Source of the DNA: Sulfurospirillum sp964466465
Lineage (GTDB): Bacteria; Campylobacterota; Campylobacteria; Campylobacterales; Sulfurospirillaceae
Length of the DNA: 64,000 nucleotides
Direction: 5' to 3'
Assembly (NCBI GenBank): GCA_964466465.1
Contig: CAYXNJ010000007.1
Location: forward strand, 3,229 to 67,228
This document shows, piece by piece, positions 44,679-53,441 of this stretch. A program made the translations under genes and the position numbers. Each line of letters opens with the position of its first letter. The first letter of the stretch is position 1. The notes beneath the pieces are model-generated. The model did not search any database and was not told the origin of the DNA. It was given only the letters and a program-made list of their open reading frames with translations.

Positions 44679-46319
44679 GTGCAACTTGAAAGAACATTGG
44701 GAAATCCCTACGCGCATGACTATCAACTGCTGATTAAAAATATTCTAAACGCCCCTATTTATTATGATCCAAACCAAGAGATCGTCTATCGCGGGGAGAA
44801 ACGCTTCACCTATGCAACCTTTAAAAAGCGTGTTCATAAACTTGCCAATATGCTAACCTCTTTAGGGGTCAAAGCAGGCGATACCGTTGCTGTTATGGAC
44901 TATGACTCTCATCGTTATTTAGAATGCTACTTTGCGATTCCAATGCTTGGGGCCATACTTCATACGATCAACATCCGTCTTTCCCCTGAGCAAATTCTCT
45001 ATACTATAGACCATGCAGAAGATGACGTTATCTTGGCACATACAGATTTTTTACCTACCTTGGAGCAAATCAAAGGAAGACTGGATGTGCAGAGCTTTAT
45101 CGTCTTAGCGGATGATGAAAAAGTACCTTCAACAACTTTAGATATTAAAGGAGAATACGAGGCACTTCTCGGTCAACACGCTGACGTTTTTGATTTTCCA
45201 GATTTTAGTGAAAACACCCGTGCAACAACCTTTTATACCACTGGAACAACAGGGCTTCCTAAAGGCGTTTATTTTACCCATCGTCAACTTGTTTTACATA
45301 CCTTAGGCGTCCTCTCAACACTTGGCAGTGCTCCACAACAAGGAAGTTTTCATCAGTATGACGTTTACATGCCCATCACACCGATGTTCCATGTACATGC
45401 GTGGGGATTACCTTATGTTGCGACCATGCTAGGGGTAAAACAAGTATATCCTGGTCGTTATATCCCCGATCTTCTTTTAGAGCTGATTGAGAAAGAAAAG
45501 GTCACGTTCTCACACTGTGTTCCGACCATCATGCACATGCTTTTTAACTCTCCAAAAATTCATGATGTCAATCTTAAAGGATGGAAGGTCATCATCGGTG
45601 GTGCAGCCCTTCCTAAGGCTATGTGTAAAGAGGCTCTCAAAAAAGGTATCGATATGTTCACAGGATACGGCATGAGTGAAACCTGCCCTATTTTGAGTCT
45701 CGCGCAACTTACTCCTGAAATGTTGGAACTTGATGAGGATGCCCAAAGTGATATACGCATTAAAACAGGTCGTCCTATGGGGCTTGTTGAGATTAAAGTC
45801 GTGGATGAACAGATGCAAGCGCTTCCTAAAGATGGTACGAGTACAGGTGAAATCGTCGTGCGCTCTCCATGGCTCACTCAAGGCTATTTTAAAGACCAAA
45901 AAAACTCTGAAATTCTCTGGCATGGTGGGTATTTGCATACGGGAGATATGGCAAACATGGATGAACGTGGTTATATCAAAATCACCGATCGTGTTAAAGA
46001 TATCATTAAAGTGGGTGGAGAATGGGTTTCCTCTTTGGAGCTTGAAGACATCATACATCAACACCCAAGTGTCAAAGAAGTTGCCGTGATTGGGGTAGAA
46101 GATGAAAAATGGGGAGAAAGACCGCTTGCACTTGTCGTTTTAGATCCTGCAAAACCTACAAACGAAAAAGAACTTTTACTTCACACGAAAGAATTTATTA
46201 AAAAAGGCATCATGGCACGGGAAAGTATGCTGCTCAAAATAAAATATGTTGAAAGTATTGATAAAACCAGTGTGGGGAAAATCAATAAAAAAGAGCTTCG
46301 AAAAAAATACGCTTTCTAA
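44679..46319 (+). CDS. Fatty acyl-CoA ligase (AMP-forming)
   Basis: A 546-aa ANL-superfamily enzyme activating a carboxylic acid via acyl-AMP to acyl-CoA. Motifs: P-loop TTGTTGLPKGV, GYGMSETCP (A5), the GD of HTGDMANMDERGYIKITDR (A7/A8), and C-terminal lysine SVGKINKKELRKKY (A10). Size and motifs fit medium/long-chain fatty acyl-CoA synthetases (AlkK/FadD-like); the exact substrate is unknown. Last gene of the run, followed by a clear terminator. No beta-oxidation genes nearby. Confidence 0.87.
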   Translation: MQLERTLGNPYAHDYQLLIKNILNAPIYYDPNQEIVYRGEKRFTYATFKKRVHKLANMLTSLGVKAGDTVAVMDYDSHRYLECYFAIPMLGAILHTINIRLSPEQILYTIDHAEDDVILAHTDFLPTLEQIKGRLDVQSFIVLADDEKVPSTTLDIKGEYEALLGQHADVFDFPDFSENTRATTFYTTGTTGLPKGVYFTHRQLVLHTLGVLSTLGSAPQQGSFHQYDVYMPITPMFHVHAWGLPYVATMLGVKQVYPGRYIPDLLLELIEKEKVTFSHCVPTIMHMLFNSPKIHDVNLKGWKVIIGGAALPKAMCKEALKKGIDMFTGYGMSETCPILSLAQLTPEMLELDEDAQSDIRIKTGRPMGLVEIKVVDEQMQALPKDGTSTGEIVVRSPWLTQGYFKDQKNSEILWHGGYLHTGDMANMDERGYIKITDRVKDIIKVGGEWVSSLELEDIIHQHPSVKEVAVIGVEDEKWGERPLALVVLDPAKPTNEKELLLHTKEFIKKGIMARESMLLKIKYVESIDKTSVGKINKKELRKKYAF

Positions 46320-46329
46320 ACAATGGAGA

Positions 46330-46360
46330 GGAAGTTTCTTTGTAAACTTCCCTATTTTTT
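46330..46360 (+). terminator. Intrinsic terminator after the acyl-CoA ligase gene
   Basis: GGAAGTTT/AAACTTCC (8 bp, loop CTTTGT) then CTATTTTTT, 11 bases after the stop codon. Standard Rho-independent form; ends the gatC-to-ligase transcript and faces the convergent zinc-ribbon gene. Confidence 0.85.
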
Positions 46361-46619
46361 AAAAATCAAAAAGCTCACTTAAAAAGCTCTCTTTTTTCTT
46401 ATGATAGCCTTGATGATGTTGCTTTTCATAATGTCCATCTTTTTTACTTTCACGCTCATAACTTTTGGAAGGGACACTATACGCATTACTACGTTCAATG
46501 ATTTTATCGAGTTCTCCACGATCCAACCAAACACCTCTACATTGTGGACAATAATCTATCTCAATACCTGAGCGTTCGCTTAGTAAAAGATCAACATTCT
46601 GGCATATAGGGCATCGCAT
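46359..46619 (-). CDS. TFIIB-type zinc-ribbon protein
   Basis: An 86-aa protein. The N-terminus has a zinc ribbon (CPICQNVDL...YCPQCRGVWLDRGELDKII), the remainder is basic, His/Lys-rich and disordered, with a C-terminal SFLSELFDF. This zf-TFIIB family is widespread and uncharacterised; nucleic-acid or protein binding is likely. Monocistronic, own TATAAT upstream. Confidence 0.88.
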   Translation of the reverse strand: MRCPICQNVDLLLSERSGIEIDYCPQCRGVWLDRGELDKIIERSNAYSVPSKSYERESKKDGHYEKQHHQGYHKKKESFLSELFDF

Positions 46620-46651
46620 AATTTTTACTCCTTTTCATGCTATTGTTCTTA

Positions 46652-46657
46652 ATTATA
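46652..46657 (-). promoter_or_regulatory. -10 box of the zinc-ribbon gene
   Basis: On the minus strand TTGTTATAATTAAG holds a perfect TATAAT 33 bases before the start codon. Confidence 0.5.
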
Positions 46658-46855
46658 ACAAGCAAGGGTAAATAAATTTTAAATTTTTCGTCATATCCGT
46701 AACCCTATAAAGCCTTGATTAGGGCATTATTGATTCTCTTCTTCATTCATTTCTATTTTATACTTAAAAAAAAGTAATTTATACATCCAAACATTCGAAA
46801 TTTTATGTTAAACTAATACTATTATAGGTGTGACATTTACTAAAGAGAGCATTTC

Positions 46856-49051
46856 ATGAATTTTATTTCAAGACTTTTTCATACCTTTTTTTCGTCAGAC
46901 GACACTTACAATGCACTGTATCGTTTTTTTGATACCAGTAGCTCCATTATGCTTTTACTTGATCCTGAAAGTGGCGAAATTATCAATGCCAATGAGGCTG
47001 CGTCACGTTATTATGGTTACCCCTTAGAGCAATTTGTGGGGATGTCTATCGCTGCGATTAACACCCTTCCACCTGAGCGTGTAAAAGAGGAGCGAAAACG
47101 CGCTCTTATGGAAGAGCGTAACTATTTCAATTTTAAACATCAACGTGCCAATGGTGAAATAAGAGATGTAGAGGTTTTTTCAACACCAATCAATCTCAAA
47201 GAAAGAAAAGTACTCTTTTCTATCATACACGATATAACCGATCGTAAACAAATTGAGCAAGAACTCATACAAAAAAGTGAAGATCTCGCGACGCAAGAAA
47301 CACTCTTTAAACAAATTTTAGATACGTCTAGTGTTGCTATCTTTTTAGTCGATATGACAGGGCATATTACACAAGCCAATCAACGTATGGCTGAAATGTT
47401 TCTCTATTCACTTGAAGAGCTTATAGGGGGTAAAGAGTATGTAGAACTCATTCATCCTTCCGAAAAAGAGATTGGGCGTCAAAAAATGCTTGCCCTCTTA
47501 GGTAGTAAAATTGCATCGGTTGATCTTGAGCGTATCTACCGTAGGTCAAATGGTAGTAGCTTTTGGGGACGACTCACAGGGAAACGCTTCTATGATGCCA
47601 AAGGTGAAGAAATCGGACTGGTAGGAGTTATTGCCGACATAGATGATCGCAAATACATCCAACAATGTGAGCAACACCATAAACACATTTTACAGATGAT
47701 TGCCAATACATCGCCTCTTTCTACAATTTTACATGCGATGATTGGAGATATAGAAACGATCCATCACCATCGCATAGGATGTAGTATCGTCCTTTTTGAT
47801 GAAACAAACCATAAATTGACCCTTGGTGCAACATCCAATGCACTTGAACTTTTAAATAGCACCATCATCAATACAACACGTAACAATGATGATTTTTTAA
47901 CCCATCTGATGCACCTAGCCCCTCAACCTCACCTTTTTAGCTCGCTCAATCAAGACGCATGGTGGTATGAAAACATAAAATGCATCACTCTTGAAAATGC
48001 TGAACATTGTTGGTTAAATCCTGTTGTTTCAGCATTTGGAAAACCTCTAGGTCTTTTCATTATCTGTTCGTTAGAGCATCAACCGCTAAATCTTCGTGAA
48101 ATGAAGCTCATTGAAGATGAAGTCCAATTTATCGCACTGGCTATTGAGAAAAGCAAAAGCGATGCGAAACTAAAACTAGCAGCGAGTGTTTTTACGTATG
48201 CTAAAGAAGGTATCATCATTACCGACCCTTATGGGACAATCATTGAAGCGAATGATGCTTTTGTGCGCACAACAGGGTATCCTCTTTCTGAAATTATTGG
48301 CAATAACCCGCGTATTCTCAAATCTGGCAGACAAGAGATGCCTTTTTATACACAGATGTGGCAAAGCATTCTTACTGCAGGAAATTGGCAAGGAGAGATT
48401 TGGAATCGCCGTAAAGATGGCAGTATTTACGCAGAAAGACTGACCATCAGCGCTATCAAAGACAGTGAAGGTGAAATTCAAAATTTTGTGGCACTCTTTA
48501 CGGATATTACTACCATGAAAGAGCATGAGGAAGAACTCGAACATCTAGCACAACACGATGCACTAACATCGCTGCCTAATCGTATATTACTCTGGGATAG
48601 ATTGGGACAAGCTATCGCTGAAGCACAACGTTACAATGCTCATTTAGCCATTTTATACATTGACTTGGATGGATTTAAAGAGGTTAATGATACCTATGGT
48701 CATAATATTGGCGATGAACTTCTTATCGCTGTCTCCAAACGCATTACAAGTCTATTGCGCAAAAATGAGACGATTGCACGCTTAGGTGGTGACGAGTTTG
48801 TAGCCCTTCTAACCGACCTTAAAGAGCCTTATGAGTGTGAGCCTATCGTCAAGCGCATTTTACAGTCCATGAACGAGGTGATTGAAATTCATGGTATTGA
48901 TCTATCGATCTCAGCGAGTATAGGTATCAGTTTTTACCCTGATGATTCTTTAGGTGCGGAAGAGTTAATTTTACATGCGGATAAAGCAATGTACTATGCG
49001 AAACAATCAGGCAAAAATTGCTATGCCTTTTTCAGTCATCTCGATACATAA
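46856..49051 (+). CDS. PAS-PAS-GAF-PAS-GGDEF diguanylate cyclase
   Basis: A 731-aa cytoplasmic protein. PAS1 (about 15-130), PAS2 (about 150-265), a GAF-like region (about 280-430), PAS3 (about 440-560) and GGDEF (about 565-731) with ARLGGDEFVALL and HDALTSLPNRI. The residues before GGDEF are RKNE rather than RxxD, so the inhibitory site is probably lost. No EAL domain or membrane segment. It probably makes c-di-GMP in response to internal redox or ligand signals. Stands alone; promoter in the 236-base spacer before it. Confidence 0.92.
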   Translation: MNFISRLFHTFFSSDDTYNALYRFFDTSSSIMLLLDPESGEIINANEAASRYYGYPLEQFVGMSIAAINTLPPERVKEERKRALMEERNYFNFKHQRANGEIRDVEVFSTPINLKERKVLFSIIHDITDRKQIEQELIQKSEDLATQETLFKQILDTSSVAIFLVDMTGHITQANQRMAEMFLYSLEELIGGKEYVELIHPSEKEIGRQKMLALLGSKIASVDLERIYRRSNGSSFWGRLTGKRFYDAKGEEIGLVGVIADIDDRKYIQQCEQHHKHILQMIANTSPLSTILHAMIGDIETIHHHRIGCSIVLFDETNHKLTLGATSNALELLNSTIINTTRNNDDFLTHLMHLAPQPHLFSSLNQDAWWYENIKCITLENAEHCWLNPVVSAFGKPLGLFIICSLEHQPLNLREMKLIEDEVQFIALAIEKSKSDAKLKLAASVFTYAKEGIIITDPYGTIIEANDAFVRTTGYPLSEIIGNNPRILKSGRQEMPFYTQMWQSILTAGNWQGEIWNRRKDGSIYAERLTISAIKDSEGEIQNFVALFTDITTMKEHEEELEHLAQHDALTSLPNRILLWDRLGQAIAEAQRYNAHLAILYIDLDGFKEVNDTYGHNIGDELLIAVSKRITSLLRKNETIARLGGDEFVALLTDLKEPYECEPIVKRILQSMNEVIEIHGIDLSISASIGISFYPDDSLGAEELILHADKAMYYAKQSGKNCYAFFSHLDT

Positions 49052-49054
49052 CGG

Positions 49055-49624
49055 CTAGATTTTTGTACGAGACTCTAACGCCTTAGATAAAGAAAGCATA
49101 TCGACATTTTCAAGATGAACACCTGTGGGAACACCTTGCGCAATCTTTGTAAAGTGAAGTGAGTGGTTCTTGAGTTTATCTTCAATAAATAAAATCAAAG
49201 CATCACTTGCTAACGATGGTGTCAGTGCAAAAATCATTTCTGTTACACCTTCTTTAACAATGCTTTCAAGTTTTTCAAGCGTCTCTTCTTCGAGATCACT
49301 AAGCACAAAATAACGTCCGTCAAAAAGTTTATGCTCTTCGAGTACAAAAATATCTTTTGCACTCTCCACCATACACAATTTTTGCACATCGCGTCTATCA
49401 TCAAGGCAGATATCACAAATTTCATGCTCACTCAATGCTCCACAACGCTCACATTTACGAATACTTTTAATCGCACTTTCAATGGCATTGGCAAGTTTCA
49501 TGGCTGAAAATGTATCGTTTAAAACAAGATGATAAGCAAACCTAACAGCAGACTTTCGCCCAACCGTTGGAAGTTTTTCAAAAGCTTCAACCAGCTTATT
49601 GAACTTCTCTAATCCACGCATCAT
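49055..49624 (-). CDS. recR: Recombination protein RecR
   Basis: A 189-aa RecFOR-pathway DNA-binding protein. N-terminal helix-hairpin-helix (FEKLPTVGRKSAVRFAYHL), C4 zinc finger (CERCGALSEHEICDIC), Toprim (LCMVESAKDIFVLEE) and C-terminal AQGVPTGVHLENVD. AAAGG lies 8 bases before the ATG at 49624, which overlaps the racS stop (ATGA). An upstream in-frame ATG at 49633 is closer to the AAAGG and less suitable. Confidence 0.95.
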   Translation of the reverse strand: MMRGLEKFNKLVEAFEKLPTVGRKSAVRFAYHLVLNDTFSAMKLANAIESAIKSIRKCERCGALSEHEICDICLDDRRDVQKLCMVESAKDIFVLEEHKLFDGRYFVLSDLEEETLEKLESIVKEGVTEMIFALTPSLASDALILFIEDKLKNHSLHFTKIAQGVPTGVHLENVDMLSLSKALESRTKI

Positions 49625-50868
49625 GCTACGCATCCTTTGGCAAAATCAATACTAAATTGGTGCAGACCATCTTCATAGCGGTATATCACCTCTAAACCAT
49701 GTTGGGCAATGATATTTTTAACGATATACAATCCAAGACCTAGTCCACTTCCACACGCTTTGGAACCAGAAACGAAAGGCTGAAAATATTCATCTATGGC
49801 CATTTTAAGAGGTTCGCCTTCATTGGCAATAATAACAGTTTTATTGTCACTTAGAACATAGACTTTATGACTAAGACTGTGTTTCATCGCATTGTCCATA
49901 AGATTTTTAAGCGCTAATGCCATCAAATCAAAGTCAACAACCACTTCAAAATCAAAATCACCTTCGATTTTAACCAACTCCTCTTTTTTCTGATCATCTA
50001 ACATCAAAAGATCAACCGCTTGGTCAATCACATGCATCAATGGATACTCTTTAAGCGCCAAATCGTATCGTTTAGAAGTAATCTGCTCAATTTTTGAAAA
50101 CTCAGAGATAAGAAGGTCTAGCCGTGCAAAAACACCTACGAGTCTTTTTTTCGCAGTTGCGTCTTCGAGCATCTCCGCTACAATACGCCCTTTACCAATA
50201 GGCGTTTTAAGCTCATGCATGATAGTACGTAAAAAAAGTTGCCTGGAGTTAATGAGATCGTGTATCTTTTTAACAGCCCTATCGAATTCATTGGCAACCT
50301 CACCAATTTCGTCATTGGAATTGCTTTTACATTCAATCTCTAAGTCACCACATGCAAACTTACGTATTTGAGAACTGAGTGTCTTCAAAGGAGCAATACT
50401 TTTAAAAATAGAAACATACATGTAGAGTAAAATCAAAAGAGCGATCACAAAAACGACCCATAAACTCTCATTGAAATTCTTGTAGTCTTGGCTCTCTAAA
50501 AGAACACTGGATTCAAAATTATCGATGAAAAGATAGTAACGATCATTATAGACAATAGAAGAAAAACGACTAATCGGTGAAAGTTTCTGAAAAATTACAA
50601 CACCATTAGCGAGTACAGAATCACGTAAGTGTTTACTGGAAACTTTTTTAAGACCAAAGTTATTAAAATATTCCTCAATATCGCCTGGCTGTACGTTGTT
50701 ACGGTACATCACTAACAGATAGTTGACCGACTGAATTTGACGCTGTTTCATGTTTTCTAAGTTTTTATCACTTTGATGCTCAAGTAGGAGAGCAAAAAAC
50801 ATCGCCAACAAAAAGAGTGAGAGAAAAAAGATCGCGCTGATCTTGTTTAAAATCGAATTTTTAATCAT
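49621..50868 (-). CDS. racS: RacS-like sensor histidine kinase
   Basis: A 415-aa membrane kinase. TM1 (about 8-28), a short periplasmic domain (about 29-135), TM2 (about 138-158), HAMP, HisKA with H218 (MHELKTPIGKGR) and HATPase (LMDNAMKHS, GLGLGLYIVK). With the preceding regulator and recR after it, the order equals C. jejuni racR-racS-recR, the basis of the name. RacRS in Campylobacter controls growth and colonisation in response to temperature and respiratory conditions. Overlaps both neighbours by 4 bases. Confidence 0.82.
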   Translation of the reverse strand: MIKNSILNKISAIFFLSLFLLAMFFALLLEHQSDKNLENMKQRQIQSVNYLLVMYRNNVQPGDIEEYFNNFGLKKVSSKHLRDSVLANGVVIFQKLSPISRFSSIVYNDRYYLFIDNFESSVLLESQDYKNFNESLWVVFVIALLILLYMYVSIFKSIAPLKTLSSQIRKFACGDLEIECKSNSNDEIGEVANEFDRAVKKIHDLINSRQLFLRTIMHELKTPIGKGRIVAEMLEDATAKKRLVGVFARLDLLISEFSKIEQITSKRYDLALKEYPLMHVIDQAVDLLMLDDQKKEELVKIEGDFDFEVVVDFDLMALALKNLMDNAMKHSLSHKVYVLSDNKTVIIANEGEPLKMAIDEYFQPFVSGSKACGSGLGLGLYIVKNIIAQHGLEVIYRYEDGLHQFSIDFAKGCVA

Positions 50869-51536
50869 CCAACCAGCTTATATCCAATCCCTCGAACCGA
50901 GTGGATGTATTCAGGGTTTTTAGAATCATCATTAATTTTTGCACGCAAACGACCAATGATAACATCTAGGCTTTTTGAGCCTTTGTCTTTGAGTGATTTA
51001 CAGTTATACACAAGCTGCTCACGTGAGATAGAAAAACCATTTTGTTTAATCATATAAGAGAGTATCTCATACTCTGCAGGTGTTAGGCTTAAAACTTCAT
51101 TTTTAAAAGAGATCTCATGGCGCTTTTCATCCACAAAAAAGACACTTTGTGTTTGTTGTTCTTCAGGGGTAGAGCTTTTTTTATAACGACGAATCAAACT
51201 TTGAATACGCGCGTACATCTCTTTAGGATCATACGGTTTTGGAAGGTAATCATCCGCACCGATTTGAAGCCCAATGACTTTATCGCTGATATCGCTACGT
51301 GCAGAGGAGATAATAATAGGAATATCATATTTTGCAACAACCTCTTTACACACTTCAAGTCCATCCATACCTGGCAAGGTAAGATCTAAAATTAGAAGAT
51401 CATACTTCTTAATTCCAGCACTTAAGCCTAAATAAGGATCTGCATAATTGGTAATTTTAATATTGTATTTTGCGAGGTATTCACTCAAAATCTCTGCAAA
51501 TTCTTCATCATCTTCTATCATTAAGACATTAATCAT
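50865..51536 (-). CDS. racR: RacR-like OmpR-family response regulator
   Basis: A 223-aa regulator: receiver with E8/D9/D10, D51 (LILDLTLPGMDG) and YLPKPYDPKEM lysine, then a winged helix (about 130-223) with LTPAEYEILSYMIKQNG and SVRGIGYKLVG. Length equals C. jejuni RacR. TATAAT 29 bases upstream gives it its own promoter. Candidate binding sites (TTAAC repeats) lie upstream of the neighbouring spy-like gene and dnaJ. Confidence 0.83.
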   Translation of the reverse strand: MINVLMIEDDEEFAEILSEYLAKYNIKITNYADPYLGLSAGIKKYDLLILDLTLPGMDGLEVCKEVVAKYDIPIIISSARSDISDKVIGLQIGADDYLPKPYDPKEMYARIQSLIRRYKKSSTPEEQQTQSVFFVDEKRHEISFKNEVLSLTPAEYEILSYMIKQNGFSISREQLVYNCKSLKDKGSKSLDVIIGRLRAKINDDSKNPEYIHSVRGIGYKLVG

Positions 51537-51564
51537 TCTCTAACCTCATTGTAGGTTTTTTATA

Positions 51565-51570
51565 ATTATA
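51565..51570 (-). promoter_or_regulatory. -10 box of racR-racS-recR
   Basis: Minus-strand AGTATAATTATAAA contains a perfect TATAAT 29 bases before the racR ATG, downstream of the spy-like terminator. Confidence 0.6.
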
Positions 51571-51588
51571 CTGAATTTGGAAGAGTTT

Positions 51589-51616
51589 TAAAAAAAGAAG
51601 ACCTCCGAAGAGGTCT
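51589..51616 (-). terminator. Terminator after the Spy-like gene
   Basis: AGACCTC-TTCG-GAGGTCT (7-bp stem with a stable UUCG tetraloop) followed by TCTTTTTTT on the minus strand, 23 bases after the stop. Clear Rho-independent terminator; it separates the spy-like gene from racR. Confidence 0.9.
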
Positions 51617-51638
51617 AAAGAGGTATTACAATAAATTC

Positions 51639-52151
51639 TTATTTACTTGCAGGAGCAGCAGCAGGAGCCATAGGCATAGGTTTTTGTGGTTTTTGTGCCA
51701 TCAATGTTTTAAGCTCGGCACGTTGTTCTTTGGTTAAGAGATTAAATACTTTTTCCATGTGATCTGCTTGAAGCGCTAACATCTTCTCGTGCATTTCATT
51801 ATGAATCTTGATAAACTCTTTTTTGTTAAAAGAATCTGCACTCATCAAATCTTGCATTTTTGTCATCATTTTTGGATCATGAATTTTAGTCATTTCTAAT
51901 TTCATTTCACTCTGTAAAACAGCGAGTTTATGACGTTGATCATCTGTAAGATTGAGTTGTTGAATCATCTGCATACCCATCATACCGCCTTTACCACCGT
52001 GCATCATCATGCCAGCTCCACCCATACCACAGCCGCCTTGCATCATTCCCATACCTGATTGCATATTTTGGCATTGACCGCCACCAAATGCGAAAGCGCT
52101 GGTTGTGCCAAGCGCAACTAATGTTGCTAGTGTTAAAATTGTCTTTTTCAT
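51639..52151 (-). CDS. Spy/CpxP-like periplasmic chaperone
   Basis: A 170-aa secreted protein: signal peptide (MKKTILTLATLVALGTTSAFA), a Gly/Met/Cys/His-rich stretch (about 23-60, with GMGMMQGGCGMGG and MMMHGGKGGMMGM), then a helical Spy fold with both LTxxQ motifs (LTDDQRHKL and LTKEQRAEL) and a Pro/Ala tail. Spy-like proteins chaperone periplasmic proteins and are induced by envelope stress through CpxR. Here the gene sits next to RacRS, suggesting the same logic. The Met/His/Cys-rich part could bind copper (inference). Confidence 0.85.
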   Translation of the reverse strand: MKKTILTLATLVALGTTSAFAFGGGQCQNMQSGMGMMQGGCGMGGAGMMMHGGKGGMMGMQMIQQLNLTDDQRHKLAVLQSEMKLEMTKIHDPKMMTKMQDLMSADSFNKKEFIKIHNEMHEKMLALQADHMEKVFNLLTKEQRAELKTLMAQKPQKPMPMAPAAAPASK

Positions 52152-52180
52152 TGTGTACTCCTTAAAAGTTTTATGATGAA

Positions 52181-52235
52181 ATAATACGCTCCTGCTCTTA
52201 ACGAGCTTTTAACGGTTTGTTAATCAACCTTAACA
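52181..52235. promoter_or_regulatory. Phased TTAAC repeats and spy-like promoter
   Basis: Plus-strand TTAACG (52198), TTAACG (52209), TTAATC (52220) and TTAACA (52230) are spaced 11, 11 and 10 bases, one helical turn apart; the first two lie in GCTCTTAACG/GCTTTTAACG repeats. A TATTAT -10 for the spy-like gene lies at 52186-52181, placing the array over its -35 region. Tandem direct repeats at helical phase are typical of OmpR-family binding sites, so RacR is the obvious candidate. Confidence 0.6.
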
Positions 52236-52304
52236 ACCAAAATTTAAACTACTTTTTGATAAAATCTTGATCTTCAATTAAACTTACATGTAAAGAGAAT
52301 AATA

Positions 52305-53438
52305 GTGGACCTAGAATATTACGAAGTACTGGAAATTACAAGATCTGCTGATGCGGCAGAGATTAAGAAGGCGTATAGAAGGCTTGCACTGCAATACCAT
52401 CCTGATCGTAACCAAGGGGACAAAGAGGCTGAAGAAAAATTCAAAGCCATTAATGAAGCTTACCAAGTCCTAAGTGATGAACAAAAACGTGCCACATATG
52501 ACCGTTATGGAAAACAAGGACTTGATTCTCAAGGCTTTAGCCACTTCTCCGATATGCGTTATGAAGATATTATGGGTGATCTTGGCTCTATTTTTGAGTC
52601 TGTTTTTGGTGGAGGCTTTAGTAGTGGTGGTTTTGGAGGAAGTAGTTCTAAACAAAACCGAAAGTACAACCTTGACCTTGAAGCTGAAGTCACTTTAGCC
52701 TTTAATGAAGCCATTTTTGGCACAAAAAAAGAGGTCAGTTTTTCCTATAAAAAACCCTGCGAAACCTGTGATGGTACAGGAAGCAAAGATAAATCTAAGG
52801 CAATATGTAAAGAGTGTAAAGGCAAAGGACAAGTATTTTACCGTCAAGGATTTATGACCTTTTCACAAACGTGTCCTGCGTGTAATGGAAAAGGAAGTGT
52901 CGTCACCAATCCATGCCCAAGTTGTAATGCCAAAGGCTTCACGCAAGTGGACGATAAAGTTACCATAGACATACCAGAAGGCATTGACAACAACAACCGT
53001 ATTCGTGTTGCAGGACGTGGAAACATCGATGAAAGAGGTACAAGAGGCGATCTTTACATCTTAGTTCATGTCAAAGAAGATGAACATTTTGTACGTCACA
53101 ATGATGATATTTACATCGAAGTGCCTGTATTCTTTACACAAGTAGCGCTTGGCGAAACCATTAAAATACCAACCATTCGAGGCGAAACAGAGTTAGAACT
53201 TCCTCTTGGAGCAAAAGACAAACAACAGTTTATCTTCAAAAAAGAGGGTGTCAAAAATGTTCATACCCATCAACTTGGCAGTATGATCGCACAAATTTCG
53301 ATTCGTTACCCTAAAAAAATCACTAAAGAGCAAAAAGAATTACTTGAAAAACTCCAAGCAGAGTTTGGTATTGAGTCCAAGCATAAAGATGAGAAATTTG
53401 AAAGCGTGTTTGATAAAATCAAAAGCTGGTTTGACTAA
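52305..53438 (+). CDS. dnaJ: Co-chaperone DnaJ
   Basis: A 377-aa Hsp40. J domain (1-70) with HPD (YHPDRNQGD), a Gly/Phe-rich segment (about 75-125), four zinc-finger repeats (CETCDGTG, CKECKGKG, CPACNGKG, CPSCNAKG; the last lacks the usual final Gly pattern) and C-terminal client-binding domains. GTG start. dnaK and grpE are not adjacent. It diverges from the spy-like gene and shares the TTAAC spacer, as C. jejuni dnaJ lies beside racRS. Confidence 0.96.
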   Translation: MDLEYYEVLEITRSADAAEIKKAYRRLALQYHPDRNQGDKEAEEKFKAINEAYQVLSDEQKRATYDRYGKQGLDSQGFSHFSDMRYEDIMGDLGSIFESVFGGGFSSGGFGGSSSKQNRKYNLDLEAEVTLAFNEAIFGTKKEVSFSYKKPCETCDGTGSKDKSKAICKECKGKGQVFYRQGFMTFSQTCPACNGKGSVVTNPCPSCNAKGFTQVDDKVTIDIPEGIDNNNRIRVAGRGNIDERGTRGDLYILVHVKEDEHFVRHNDDIYIEVPVFFTQVALGETIKIPTIRGETELELPLGAKDKQQFIFKKEGVKNVHTHQLGSMIAQISIRYPKKITKEQKELLEKLQAEFGIESKHKDEKFESVFDKIKSWFD

Positions 53439-53441
53439 ATC

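Noticed and set aside
45510..46064. 184-codon minus-strand ORF
   Set aside because: Antisense to the acyl-CoA ligase, whose motifs are intact throughout; no independent support.
46620..46855. Possible small RNA or riboswitch in the 236-base spacer
   Set aside because: Only a TATAAT for the zinc-ribbon gene and a weak CCCTA/TAGGG inverted repeat are visible; no stable larger structure by eye.
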